DNA of 38,236 nt, taken from the IMG/VR virus record IMGVR_UViG_3300022822_000041, positions 1 to 38,236 of that record; one strand, given 5' to 3'. Under the pieces are notes generated by a model that was given only the letters and a program-made list of their open reading frames with translations, had not been told where the DNA came from and did not search any database. The DNA comes from a virus. A program made the position numbers and the translations under genes. This document shows positions 7,324-15,935 of this stretch, piece after piece. Every line of letters starts with the position of its first letter. Position 1 is the stretch's first letter.

Positions 7324-7339
7324 GTGTTCATGTGAACAC
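7324..7339. promoter_or_regulatory. Operator-like palindrome, copy 9
   Basis: GTGTTCATGTGAACAC inside the symmetric AAGTGTTC-ATGT-GAACACTT. It is 28 bases upstream of the ATG at 7295 and has the same core as copy 4. It is the rightmost copy found. Confidence 0.65.
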
Positions 7340-7619
7340 TTGTTAATGTTATCCGCGTTTTGCGGCGCTGGGCTGTTCCAACGTGTAAGCACTATAGAAG
7401 GGGGGGTGCTAAAACTGCAAGCATTAGGGGCTAAGTGGGGGGGCAGCCCCCTCACCCCACCCCAAAAATTTTCCGAATTTCACTCCGGTGTAACCCAGTA
7501 CCTCAATGCAAAAAACTAGCAAAAATACCAATAAACCAGCGATTGTTACAAACTGTTACCGATTAGCGACAAATAGGTCTTGGTTTAGACCTTAAACTTT
7601 TGTAGTATGCCTCTCGTTG

Positions 7620-7650
7620 CCGATACCACGTTATCGGGACAGCCTTTTTT
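7620..7650 (+). terminator. Weak plus-strand terminator-like hairpin
   Basis: CCGATA and TATCGG pair around a 6-base loop; T6 begins 7 bases after the stem (7645-7650). The offset of the T-tract makes it a weak candidate. Confidence 0.3.
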
Positions 7651-7807
7651 ACGCGCACTTTCTTCCTGCCTGGTTGTGTTAGTGCGTTAACTAAGTGTTC
7701 GCAGGTTAACTTATGTGATGGTAAGCGAGCTGCGGCTATGGAGTCTTAGGAAAGGTTGGACCAATAAAATCGGCTCTTGGGGAGTGATGAACCCAATGAT
7801 AGTGGTG

Positions 7808-7823
7808 TTTGGATATTGACGAT
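7808..7823 (+). promoter_or_regulatory. Orphan copy of the start element, no start codon
   Basis: TTTGGATATTGACGAT is identical to the element before the portal and protease genes, but ATAATTC follows instead of an ATG. No supported frame starts here. It lies about 90 bases upstream of an intrinsic terminator. Confidence 0.65.
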
Positions 7824-7910
7824 AATTCACAAAGTAGTTAACTTTGCTAACCTCACTCCGTGGTCAAGCTGGGTTATTAAAAATGAAAGTTTATACTGCG
7901 TGGTAAAAGC

Positions 7911-7930
7911 ACCTCTTCGGAGGTTTTTTT
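7911..7930 (+). terminator. Intrinsic terminator, probably bidirectional
   Basis: ACCTC-TTCG-GAGGT followed by T7 on the plus strand. On the minus strand the same hairpin is followed by GCTTTT, so it may also end leftward transcription from the helicase gene, whose stop is about 100 bases to the right. Confidence 0.75.
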
Positions 7931-8031
7931 ATGTCTGGAGAAAAGTGCGCCCTGCAGTTTACCGCCGTATGATTGCTCCCGCAGGATTCCTGAGCTGGGC
8001 GTGCGATTAGCAAGACGCATGGACGCATTGG

Positions 8032-10437
8032 TTAGATTAATTCCACCCCGTAATAAAAGGTTTCAAGCTCTCCCATTTCCGTAGGCCCTTTGACTTGCAA
8101 GAAGCCATATTTTGCAGCGAGCTCTCGGGTGCGTTGGTAGAATTCTAACTCATCGGCTCGCTGGGCAGCGGTCAGGGTTCTGCAGTAGTTTCGGTACAGT
8201 TCTTTACCGGATAGTTTTGGGTGGCGGTAGAGTTGTTCGAGCAGTTCTTCTACGGGCAACCCTTTAAGGGCAGATAAGTCCCTAATTCGGATTTGAGGGT
8301 TATCCCATAGGAAGGCGTATACATTATTGTTGGCGGCGTCGAGTTCTTCAGTTGACGTTGTTTGATTTGTTGATAGAGCGAGACCGTTTCTGCTTTTGGG
8401 GTACCCGTGTGTGGCCCAGTACAGTATGGATTGTCGCTCTGTTTTAATGAGGTGTCGATGGTAGTCAAGGCGGGCATCCTCGTTAGGGACTCGGCTATTG
8501 AACGGGATAATAACCCATCGTCGAGAAAAGCCTCCCGAAGCGTCTTTTGTTTTGGGGAGGTGATTGGAGGCAAACCAATGGGTTGTCCCGATAGGACCTG
8601 CAGTACCATCGACGATATCTTTGAAGGTTTGTGAATCGATTGTTTTTCTTTCTGACAGTTCGCCGCAGACGTTAAGTAACTTTCCGGCCAGTTGGGTGTA
8701 AGCATTGTTGGGTTTCCAATTTTCAGGGGTGAGTTGGCTTTGTTTGTTTTTTGGGATGAGGGCTTTTAGGACCTCAAGCAGTTGTGACTTTCCAGAGTTT
8801 GGCACACCATAAAGCAGCACCACTTTCTGATGGCTGGTTCCGGTACCGAACAAGGTCATAGCGAACAGTTGTTGAATGAGGTTGATCGTTTCTTTTCGCT
8901 GCTCAGGGGCTTGGTCTCTGAAGGTGAAGTCTAAGAATTTCAGGAATTGTGTCGGTGGCTCTGGGGGTGTTTCTGGGTAGTCAAAGTTGAACCGGTAATC
9001 GAGCCCTTGGTTTTTATTATGTGGCTGCAGGGTTAGAGATTCGTCCAGAAAACCATTGGCAAAATTGACGCCTATTTGCTGTGTGGTTTTTATTGGGGCG
9101 GTCAGCTCGGACTTTATTATGTTAAATACGAGGGTGAGCTGGCCGGGTGTTTCAGTAATCTTGGTGTCGAAGAATCGGTGTATGAACTGCGAGACTTCTC
9201 CGCGGGGCAGGGGTCTCCAGTAGGTACCTGTGAACAATTGAATGTCTGGGTGGATAGAGGCTTCGAATCGATAATCCCCAAAGCTACGCATATACTCAGC
9301 TGCGCGTTTTCCAATCGATAGGGCTGAGCCGTGGGCAAGGTTCTCTTTTTTCAGTTTTGTTATTTGGCTTTCTACTTTGGTCAGGTTTAGGTTGAGTCCC
9401 GACTGTTTGCAAATGTATTTTTTAAGCTGGTCACGATTGAGTGGGCTCAAGGTATGGTTGAGGGCCAATTGATTAAGCAGGGCTTGGCAAGTAGTCAGCA
9501 TGCGCTGTTCATTGTCTATCGATTGCGACATTTCCTCAAATATTTGCTCTTTAAACTCACTAAAACTGAGGTGAATTGGGGGCGGGGTGGTTAATTTTAG
9601 GCTCTTAAGTATGGGTGGGGTGAGCTCTTTTTTGATATCTGGGTGCAGTGCCAAGTTGTACTTGGTTGCAGTTGATAGCAGGTAGTTTCCAAAATCGGCC
9701 TTAAAATGTCCTAATTCAGGGAAATCTGTCGTATTCGGGCTAAAGTTGGCGTAAATGGCCTGTATCTCGGACAAAATGGGTTTAAGTTGGGTGTTTTCTG
9801 TGGGTTTTGTGAGCAAATCGAGTGCAAACTGGTAGCTTTTGGCCTTAATAATTTGCTCGGATTCCGCAGATGATAGGTTTTCTAGGCTTTTCAGGTCCTC
9901 CTGGTGGTGAAAATCGGCCTTTGGTAGCTCTTGGGTGATGAGGTCTTTTAGTAGTTCGGGGTCGATGGGCTCAAGTGAGTCCAGCTGCGCTTTGCTTGGC
10001 AGGGTGGAGAGCTCAGAAATAGTAATCAGTTGCGAGGCTTTTGGCTCGCAAAGTAGGGTCAATACGGGGGTGAGTTCGTTTGGGCCAAAGGTAACGGCAT
10101 ACGGCTCCAGTTCAGTATGTTCGTTTTTGACTTTGAATAGGGTGTATTGGCTGTTTAGGGGGTGACCCTGTTGGTTTAGCCTTTCAACAAGGTGGGTCAT
10201 TTCATGGCGCAGGTCTTCGTTTATTTTCAAAGCGATATAATAATGAGTCGCGTGTGAAAAAGACAAGCCCAGCACCAGTGCTGCGGGGTTAGTTGCATAT
10301 CGTTTTTGCCAAAGGGATATGTTTAGGGGTTGCTTGGCCTTTTTCGGATCCGGTGTAATCGGTAGATTAGATTTCGGATACGTTGGCAGCAGCAAAAGTC
10401 CTCTCGATTGCGCTTCTAGGCTAATGACCTTGAACAT
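8032..10437 (-). CDS. D5-type superfamily 3 replicative helicase, with a primase-polymerase-like N-terminus
   Basis: The 801-aa protein should unwind DNA at the phage replication origin. The C-terminal half is an SF3 ATPase of the phage/plasmid D5-P4 type: Walker A GVPNSGKS (544-551), Walker B-like LLNVCGEL with Glu593, sensor asparagine in FASNH (Asn625) and arginines RRW (639-640). The preceding 450-530 fits a D5 N-terminal domain. Residues 1-170 have the length and pattern of a prim-pol domain, but the strand that normally holds the DxD metal ligands reads YYIALKI, so this part may be inactive. The start follows AGGAGA, 2 bases after the stop of the 163-aa gene; both are co-transcribed. 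Confidence 0.88.
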   Translation of the reverse strand: MFKVISLEAQSRGLLLLPTYPKSNLPITPDPKKAKQPLNISLWQKRYATNPAALVLGLSFSHATHYYIALKINEDLRHEMTHLVERLNQQGHPLNSQYTLFKVKNEHTELEPYAVTFGPNELTPVLTLLCEPKASQLITISELSTLPSKAQLDSLEPIDPELLKDLITQELPKADFHHQEDLKSLENLSSAESEQIIKAKSYQFALDLLTKPTENTQLKPILSEIQAIYANFSPNTTDFPELGHFKADFGNYLLSTATKYNLALHPDIKKELTPPILKSLKLTTPPPIHLSFSEFKEQIFEEMSQSIDNEQRMLTTCQALLNQLALNHTLSPLNRDQLKKYICKQSGLNLNLTKVESQITKLKKENLAHGSALSIGKRAAEYMRSFGDYRFEASIHPDIQLFTGTYWRPLPRGEVSQFIHRFFDTKITETPGQLTLVFNIIKSELTAPIKTTQQIGVNFANGFLDESLTLQPHNKNQGLDYRFNFDYPETPPEPPTQFLKFLDFTFRDQAPEQRKETINLIQQLFAMTLFGTGTSHQKVVLLYGVPNSGKSQLLEVLKALIPKNKQSQLTPENWKPNNAYTQLAGKLLNVCGELSERKTIDSQTFKDIVDGTAGPIGTTHWFASNHLPKTKDASGGFSRRWVIIPFNSRVPNEDARLDYHRHLIKTERQSILYWATHGYPKSRNGLALSTNQTTSTEELDAANNNVYAFLWDNPQIRIRDLSALKGLPVEELLEQLYRHPKLSGKELYRNYCRTLTAAQRADELEFYQRTRELAAKYGFLQVKGPTEMGELETFYYGVELI

Positions 10438-10439
10438 AA

Positions 10440-10931
10440 TTAAGTCTCCTGGTTAAACGCTTCTAAGTTATCGACGAATTCTGTTTTTTGAATGGGGGAT
10501 AGGTAACGGTCCATCGAATCAATCATAATCTCTTTGAACTTTTTAAAGTGCTTTACCCCAGAGGCTCGCTCTTGAGATTCAATCATCTTTTCAATCAGTG
10601 AAACCAGTAGGCGAAAGACAGCTGCTTTTTCAGTGGTGTCATCGAGGTTCAAACTGTTCTTAAAGGTTCTCATTTCAATGAACAGCTGCAGGGACTCTTT
10701 CTCAAAATCAATAGAATCTATATCGGGGATGACTTCGCCGTCTTGGTCGTAATACTGGTCATTGGCCACCACAGTGGAGGTAAAGGCTTTTTCTAACTGC
10801 TCAATTTGAGTAGACTCATAAGGGCAGTCTGGATTAGATAAGTAATCTGGGGCATTTTGAATCAGCATAGACAGTTTGTTTATGGAATTCATTACGTCAG
10901 GGGTTAGCTCAGGGTAGCTGTATATGGTCAT
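10440..10931 (-). CDS. Unknown 163-aa helical protein, possible small terminase candidate
   Basis: The ATG at 10931 follows GCATTGACG, a variant of the start element. The protein is acidic and helical: MTIYSYPELTPDVMNSINKL at the start, then in the C-terminal half a helical block (FRLLVSLIEKMIESQERASG, then a second helix and SPIQKTEFVDNL). That helical block is reminiscent of some phage small terminase subunits, and the gene abuts the large terminase gene, but it is divergent from it and precedes the helicase in an operon. It could equally be a replication accessory protein or helicase loader. Confidence 0.65.
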   Translation of the reverse strand: MTIYSYPELTPDVMNSINKLSMLIQNAPDYLSNPDCPYESTQIEQLEKAFTSTVVANDQYYDQDGEVIPDIDSIDFEKESLQLFIEMRTFKNSLNLDDTTEKAAVFRLLVSLIEKMIESQERASGVKHFKKFKEIMIDSMDRYLSPIQKTEFVDNLEAFNQET

Positions 10932-10959
10932 CGTCAATGCTCTATTTTGTATTTAGGTT

Positions 10960-11001
10960 TGATATGATACCGTGCGGCTCAACAATTTGGAATACGACGA
11001 T
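10960..11001 (+). promoter_or_regulatory. Putative late promoter and leader of the terminase operon
   Basis: TGATATGAT (10960-10968) matches an extended -10 (TGnTATAAT) with one change and has no clear -35, as in activator-dependent promoters. The predicted transcript begins close to ACAATTTGGAATACGACGAT (10982-11001), a diverged copy of the phage start element placed 23 bases before the GTG start rather than directly on it. Confidence 0.5.
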
Positions 11002-11024
11002 AATTAAAACACACTGGGGTATTT

Positions 11025-12809
11025 GTGGCTAACCAATACGTTCAAGATTTTCAGCTTACGGTCAGTAAGCTTTATAACCGTGATACTGCAGATATGTCCA
11101 ATGGGGATTGGATGTGTGCTAACACGTCCCTAAACAAGAAGCCGTTTGATTTTACGCGCTACCCTTTCCAGAAAGCCATTGCCGACGACATGCACCATAA
11201 TTTGGATTGTATGAAGCCCAGTCAGATTGGTCTCACGGAAGTCCAAATAAGAAAGTCCCTAACAATACTCAAAAGAAATCCAAACACCTCTTTGATTTAC
11301 ACGATGCCGAATGAGCGAATGTTTAAGCGTATTTCAAAGGCGCGTATCAAGCCGATAATTGAATATGATAAAACATTTAAGAAGGAGGGCGGGGGTCGCA
11401 GAACAGACTCAATGGATTTAATCAATATTGGCTCCAGCTTTCTTTACGTTACAGGCTCAAGTGAGGCGGATGCCACCTCAATAAATGCTGACTTTGTAAT
11501 GAACGATGAGATTGATTTAACGCCCCAAGATATGCTTTCGCTCTTTAACTCACGTCTTCAAGGCTCAGACCATCGGGTCAACCAGCGCTTCAGTACACCG
11601 ACTTATGAAGGGTTCGGGGTTGATAAAGGTTATGCTCGCAGCGACCAGTTTGAGTATATGTTGAAGTGTTCTCGTTGCAACCACCACCAAATCCCCCAGT
11701 TCAATCGAGAGTTCGTTCGCGTTGATGGTATGCCCGATGATATTGAGCACTTTATTGATTTACCTTATCGCTATATTGATTCAGGTAAGGTCAAGATTGA
11801 GACGGCCACGGTCGGTTGCCAAAAATGCCACAAGCCGTTGAATTTGGGGGACTACGATAATCGGGAGTGGGTGGCCAAGTTCCCAACAAGAACGCTTCAC
11901 CGAGGCTATCGTATCCGTAACTTCTCGACTCACAGGCTTGGCCCAATCTACACGTTTGAGCAGATGTTTAAGTACCTGGAGAAGGACAATCCGAAGGGTT
12001 TCCACAACACGGTTTTAGGTGAACCCTACACCAACGCGGACCAAAAATTTGTAGACTCTGAGTTGGACTTGGCCTTTAGAAACTCAGGTGTTCCGGAGCC
12101 TATTTCAGGAGCCCCGTATTTCTTGGGGGTGGATATCGGGAAGACCTGCAATATCGTGGTGGCCTTAATCCAAGACCCGAAAAAAGCCAATGTAGTGTTA
12201 ACTATGACGTGCTCAGCCGACCATTTGACTGAAGTAATTGGGCGCTTGGATTCTAAGTACCGCTTTGTTTCAGGGGTGCTTGATAGATATCCCTACACGC
12301 CAACGGTCAATTCGATTCGGGATGCTTCATCCGGGAGATTAATGCCCGCGCATTACTCAGCAGCTAAGACCGTTGATGAGGTAAAAGATGAGCTCGGGGG
12401 TATCGATTATGTCAAGGTGAATAGAACGACCGTCCTAGATGGGGTGTTCTATGGGATAAAAGGTGGGGGATGGACGATTGATGGCTTTACCACGTATAAA
12501 GAGGTCATCAAAGAGCACTTGAAGGACATGGTGCGTGATGAAATTGAAGAAGGTCAGGCCGTTTGGAAGAAGCTTAACGGAAACGACCATTTCTTTCATG
12601 CCTTAGGATACTGTCTTGCCGCGTTCTATTACAAAGGGGTATTATCTAACAACACTGAATGGCAAAACACCTTTGCGGATATTAGTGGGCTTGGAGATAC
12701 CGGTCAGTTCGGAACAACCAATGATAGTTTCTTTGAAACGGAATCCTTAATCGGTTTTGGTGGAGGCGGGAGTCCCCAGCGAGATACGATAATTCGTAGA
12801 CATAAATAA
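11025..12809 (+). CDS. terL: Terminase large subunit (GpA-like packaging ATPase-nuclease)
   Basis: 594 aa. It powers DNA packaging into the prohead and cuts the concatemer. The ATPase has a GpA-type Walker A, KPSQIGLTE (64-72), with the lysine at the front as in lambda GpA, and Walker B FVMNDE (Asp161, Glu162). A CSRC (215-218) and CQKC (265-268) pair forms a probable zinc-binding insert. The RNase H-like nuclease begins at YFLGVDIGKT (Asp370), with a second acidic residue in VLDRYPY (Asp420) and a late NDHFFHALGY block. The GTG start is preceded by GGGG; no better start exists before the upstream stop at 11001. First gene of the late operon. Confidence 0.93.
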   Translation: MANQYVQDFQLTVSKLYNRDTADMSNGDWMCANTSLNKKPFDFTRYPFQKAIADDMHHNLDCMKPSQIGLTEVQIRKSLTILKRNPNTSLIYTMPNERMFKRISKARIKPIIEYDKTFKKEGGGRRTDSMDLINIGSSFLYVTGSSEADATSINADFVMNDEIDLTPQDMLSLFNSRLQGSDHRVNQRFSTPTYEGFGVDKGYARSDQFEYMLKCSRCNHHQIPQFNREFVRVDGMPDDIEHFIDLPYRYIDSGKVKIETATVGCQKCHKPLNLGDYDNREWVAKFPTRTLHRGYRIRNFSTHRLGPIYTFEQMFKYLEKDNPKGFHNTVLGEPYTNADQKFVDSELDLAFRNSGVPEPISGAPYFLGVDIGKTCNIVVALIQDPKKANVVLTMTCSADHLTEVIGRLDSKYRFVSGVLDRYPYTPTVNSIRDASSGRLMPAHYSAAKTVDEVKDELGGIDYVKVNRTTVLDGVFYGIKGGGWTIDGFTTYKEVIKEHLKDMVRDEIEEGQAVWKKLNGNDHFFHALGYCLAAFYYKGVLSNNTEWQNTFADISGLGDTGQFGTTNDSFFETESLIGFGGGGSPQRDTIIRRHK

Positions 12810-12824
12810 ATTTGGATATTGACG

Positions 12825-14273
12825 ATGGCCAGTAAGCTACTAACTAAGTTTAAGACAATACTGCCGACTAGGGCAAAGCCTAAGGGCTCAACGGAAACGC
12901 CAACCTACGATTCTCAAAACTCGACTGAGGTATTGGCCCTCCCGGACTTTCAGGAGCATTTGGCGGACTTAATTGTTAGTCGAACTACTCAAAACTCCCA
13001 AGAGTTAATTGAAGGGCTGTTGAAATCTGACCCAGATGCCTCCAGTGCACTTCACTCCTACCTTACTACCTGTGACTCAGTTGAGCCGTACATTATGGTC
13101 AAAGATGCTGATGGCCTTATTGACCGTGAAGGGCACCAGTTGGTTAACGAGATTATTGAGCTACTGGAAACCAGACGCGATTATTCCAAAGGGTTTGTAC
13201 ACAAGAAGAGCTTGCGCCAGTTGGGTGAAGAGTTCCGATATATGATGTTGGCGCAGGGGGGTATTTGTGCTGAGGCCATCATGGGTGACCAGCTGGAGCT
13301 GACTGAAATTCGCGTGATTGAGCTTGCGAGTATTCGTTTTCAGGAGAAGGGGCCGGGTTTATTGGTACCTTATCAAGACACCGGCCAAGGGGACCCAGTT
13401 AAGATTGATATACCCACGTTGTTTATGGGTTGGTTTAGAAAGTCGCCAAAAGATGCGTATTCTAATTCTCCGTTTGTCAGTGCAATTAATACGATGGCTG
13501 CGCGTCAGCAGGTTATTAACGATTTATATCGAATTATGCAGTTGACAGGTTTCCCTCGTATTACGATCACTGTTCTTGAATCGGTCATTGCTGACTCGGC
13601 TCCGGCGGATATCCGCACCAACCCAAAAGAGCTGCGCCAGTATATCAATGCGCGGAGACGGGAGATTGGGGGCCAGTTTGCTGCGGTAAGAGCGGACCAG
13701 CCAATTGTCACTACGGATAGTGTTAAGTTTGGCATGCTAAACGAGAAGAACCCCGCTGCGGGCTTGGATGTAAGTCAGATAATTGAGGCATTGAACGCAC
13801 AGAACCAAGCGGGTCTATTAACAATGGCTACCGTTTTGGGTCGGGGTGAAAGTGGGGTTAACACGGCAACGGTTGAAGCTAACTTGTTCTCAATGAGTGC
13901 AAACAGTTTGAATGCCCCCATTGCTGAAATGCTCGGAAAAATCCTCACCTTGGCGTTACGCTTCCAAGGCTCTGAGAGTAGAGTCATTGTTAAGTATCCG
14001 GATGTTGACTTGCGCTCGGAGCTCGAATTAGAGTCTCAATTAATGATACGTTCTCAGCGTTTACGTCAAGACCTAAGCGATGGTCTATTGACTGACGATG
14101 AATATCACCTGATGATGTACAGAAGAATTCGTCCAGAGAACTCCCCTGAACTATCAGGGACGGGTTTTAATAGTAATAAGATGGAAGTGGATGTTGCGAA
14201 GATATCTCCTAACAGTGACCCTGTGGGGGCCTCTGTTAGCAAAGCTTCAGATAAGCAAGCTAAATCAAATTAG
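12825..14273 (+). CDS. Portal protein
   Basis: 482 aa. It forms the ring at the capsid vertex through which DNA is packaged and to which the tail attaches. The call rests on length, on its place between terminase and protease, and on a portal-like pattern: a variable start, a WFRKSPKDAYSNSPFVSAI stretch with helices (about 205-225), and a helix-rich C-terminal half with a polar tail. The start is the ATG after TTTGGATATTGACG; a TTG two codons upstream belongs to that element. It begins 15 bases after the terminase stop. Confidence 0.85.
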   Translation: MASKLLTKFKTILPTRAKPKGSTETPTYDSQNSTEVLALPDFQEHLADLIVSRTTQNSQELIEGLLKSDPDASSALHSYLTTCDSVEPYIMVKDADGLIDREGHQLVNEIIELLETRRDYSKGFVHKKSLRQLGEEFRYMMLAQGGICAEAIMGDQLELTEIRVIELASIRFQEKGPGLLVPYQDTGQGDPVKIDIPTLFMGWFRKSPKDAYSNSPFVSAINTMAARQQVINDLYRIMQLTGFPRITITVLESVIADSAPADIRTNPKELRQYINARRREIGGQFAAVRADQPIVTTDSVKFGMLNEKNPAAGLDVSQIIEALNAQNQAGLLTMATVLGRGESGVNTATVEANLFSMSANSLNAPIAEMLGKILTLALRFQGSESRVIVKYPDVDLRSELELESQLMIRSQRLRQDLSDGLLTDDEYHLMMYRRIRPENSPELSGTGFNSNKMEVDVAKISPNSDPVGASVSKASDKQAKSN

Positions 14274-14301
14274 CTAACTAAATAAAATTTGGATATTGAC
14301 G

Positions 14302-15480
14302 ATGGCAAAGAGACTTGAGCTAACCGAAAGAATTAAATCCTTGATTGCGAAGGCCGTCGGGGATGATGTTGATTTCACAAAGATAGCCGCTTACGAGGCC
14401 GTCAGTGCGTCTACCCGCCCAATAAGCCAAAGCTATTCTCCTTACGATGGTGCCCAGATGACCCAAGCTTTCTTGCAAGAGATGGCGGATTATCTGGAGA
14501 CCGAGAGCGTCCCTAAACTGGTGATGCACGAAGGCCATATGTTACCTATTGGTAAAGTCTTTCACGCTGATGTTCTGGCTAGTGAGAACGGGCACTTCGA
14601 TTTGAATTCCTTATTTTTTGTCCAATCCCAGAGTGAATACGCCGAGAAAATAGACCTTGGTATTATCGACGAAGTGAGTGTGGGCGCGTTACCTAATCAT
14701 GCGTATTGTTCAGAGTGTGACTTTGATTATGCTGCTCCAGGTAACGAAATGAGTTTTTACTATAGAGAATGTGACAACGAGCATATGTTGGGCGTCGATG
14801 GCGTTCACCTACGTTTAACCGGTCTCAAAAAGTGGAAAGAACAGTCGCTAGTAGGAAAGGGGGCGTCTAACAAACCCAAAATACTAGGTTCGGCTAAACA
14901 AAGATTGAGTAAAGAAGCGTATCAACAGCTTGCCGCAGATGGGATGAGTCCTGAAGCGATTGAGATGGCCTACCTTTTGTGCTCTGCAACCCAAAAAACT
15001 AATGACGAAGGTGACCCCATGGATTTGAAAGCATTAACAGACCAAGTGGTAAATCTATCTTCAGAGAAAACTAAAGCAGAAACAAAATTGGAGTTGGCAG
15101 AGACAAATCTGCTAACAGCCAATGCTTCTGTGGAATCTCTGACGGCTAGAGTTACTGAACTAGAAGCGAGTCTTGAAGCGGCGAGCAATGGTGAAGATAA
15201 AACCAAATTAGAAGAGGTTAACGTTAAGTTGGCTGAAGCTAAAACGGTTTCAGATTTCGTGGCTAAACAAGCTAACTTAGCTTGTGTGGCAGCGGGTATC
15301 GAGCTTAAAGAAAGCGCGACAGTGATTGAACAAATCGCGGCCCTTGAAGAAGCTCAAGTGAAATTGGCCAACATCCCTCGCGGCGGTGTGGCTCTCGGTG
15401 CTGGCGGTGTGGAGGATGAACTTGTTTTATCTTCACGTGCAAGCGAAGCTAGAAACAGTGCTTTTGTAAGTACACGATAG
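14302..15480 (+). CDS. Prohead protease fused to scaffold
   Basis: 392 aa. The N-terminal part looks like an S78-type prohead protease: histidines in MHEGHM (76, 79), the VSVG strand with candidate nucleophile Ser126, and the EQSLVGKGA block (180-188) typical of the end of the fold. Between them is a possible zinc-binding insert, CSEC (136-139) with Cys157 and His161. From about residue 240 to 345 a lysine/glutamate/alanine-rich coiled coil acts as scaffold; the protease would remove it during capsid maturation. The start follows TTTGGATATTGACG. Confidence 0.8.
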   Translation: MAKRLELTERIKSLIAKAVGDDVDFTKIAAYEAVSASTRPISQSYSPYDGAQMTQAFLQEMADYLETESVPKLVMHEGHMLPIGKVFHADVLASENGHFDLNSLFFVQSQSEYAEKIDLGIIDEVSVGALPNHAYCSECDFDYAAPGNEMSFYYRECDNEHMLGVDGVHLRLTGLKKWKEQSLVGKGASNKPKILGSAKQRLSKEAYQQLAADGMSPEAIEMAYLLCSATQKTNDEGDPMDLKALTDQVVNLSSEKTKAETKLELAETNLLTANASVESLTARVTELEASLEAASNGEDKTKLEEVNVKLAEAKTVSDFVAKQANLACVAAGIELKESATVIEQIAALEEAQVKLANIPRGGVALGAGGVEDELVLSSRASEARNSAFVSTR

Positions 15481-15490
15481 GAGATACAAC

Positions 15491-15883
15491 ATGTATTTTG
15501 GAACATTAACAAACCATGGTATTCGCACTGAATCAGCTGCTGGTACTTTTGAGCTAGGCGCTGGTGTTGATGGCTTTACTAAAGTCGGTATGCCGGTAAG
15601 TATTACAGGTAATAACACAGTTGACCTTTCAGCGGACGGCGCAGAAATCTTTGGCTTACTAGAGTCATATGAAGACCGCGGAGTTGAAGGCGCAACAACA
15701 GGTGCCGTTTCTTGGCAGGTTGTTACCACTTTCGATTATACCGGGACAGCTCCCGCAGCTGGCGGTAGAATTGTAGGGGCTGGTGCAGGTGCAGTTAAAG
15801 CTGCCGGGACTGGCGCGGGTATGAATACACTTGTGTTATCTGTTAACACAACTGACAGTACGGTTGAGGTTCTAATCCGATAG
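15491..15883 (+). CDS. Capsid decoration protein
   Basis: 130 aa, rich in Gly, Ala, Thr and Val with few charges, predicted all-beta. It lies between the protease-scaffold and the major capsid gene, where lambda carries gpD. Proteins of this type bind the outer surface of the expanded capsid and stabilise it. The ATG has an AGGAG ribosome-binding site 8 bases upstream and no phage start element; it begins 10 bases after the protease stop. The call is by position, size and composition. Confidence 0.75.
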   Translation: MYFGTLTNHGIRTESAAGTFELGAGVDGFTKVGMPVSITGNNTVDLSADGAEIFGLLESYEDRGVEGATTGAVSWQVVTTFDYTGTAPAAGGRIVGAGAGAVKAAGTGAGMNTLVLSVNTTDSTVEVLIR

Positions 15884-15935
15884 GGTTAGCTCTTTTCTAC
15901 AGTACAGTTTGTAGTAAAAAATTTGGAGATTGACG

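Larger units (their letters stand above)
7340..8031. other. 690-base gap without a confident gene
   Basis: The left third is very G/C-skewed (G7 at 7399-7405, GGGGG/CCCCC hairpin at 7437-7451). The middle holds the hairpin CCGATA/TATCGG (7620-7637). The right part holds an orphan start element (7808-7823), a CAAAGT/ACTTTG hairpin (7830-7846) and a terminator (7911-7930), all consistent with a plus-strand untranslated RNA. Short frames on both strands (plus 7777-8010, minus 7891-8028) run through the terminator and lack good ribosome-binding sites. No tRNA or other known RNA was recognised. Confidence 0.45.

Noticed and set aside
7399-7470. G-quadruplex in the G-rich stretch
   Set aside because: Only three usable G-runs with long loops on either strand; a simple GGGGG/CCCCC hairpin is likelier.
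7777-8010. Plus-strand frame of 77 codons with TTG start
   Set aside because: It reads through the start-element copy, a hairpin and the strong TTCG-T7 terminator at 7911-7930, and has no ribosome-binding site at its start.
7891-8028. Minus-strand 45-codon frame just after the helicase stop
   Set aside because: Weak ribosome-binding site, cysteine-rich unstructured product, and it also runs through the terminator hairpin.
12811-12827. TTGACG in the start element as a -35 promoter box
   Set aside because: No -10 sequence lies 16-18 bases downstream at the portal, protease or capsid starts, and the element always abuts a start codon, which fits translation better.
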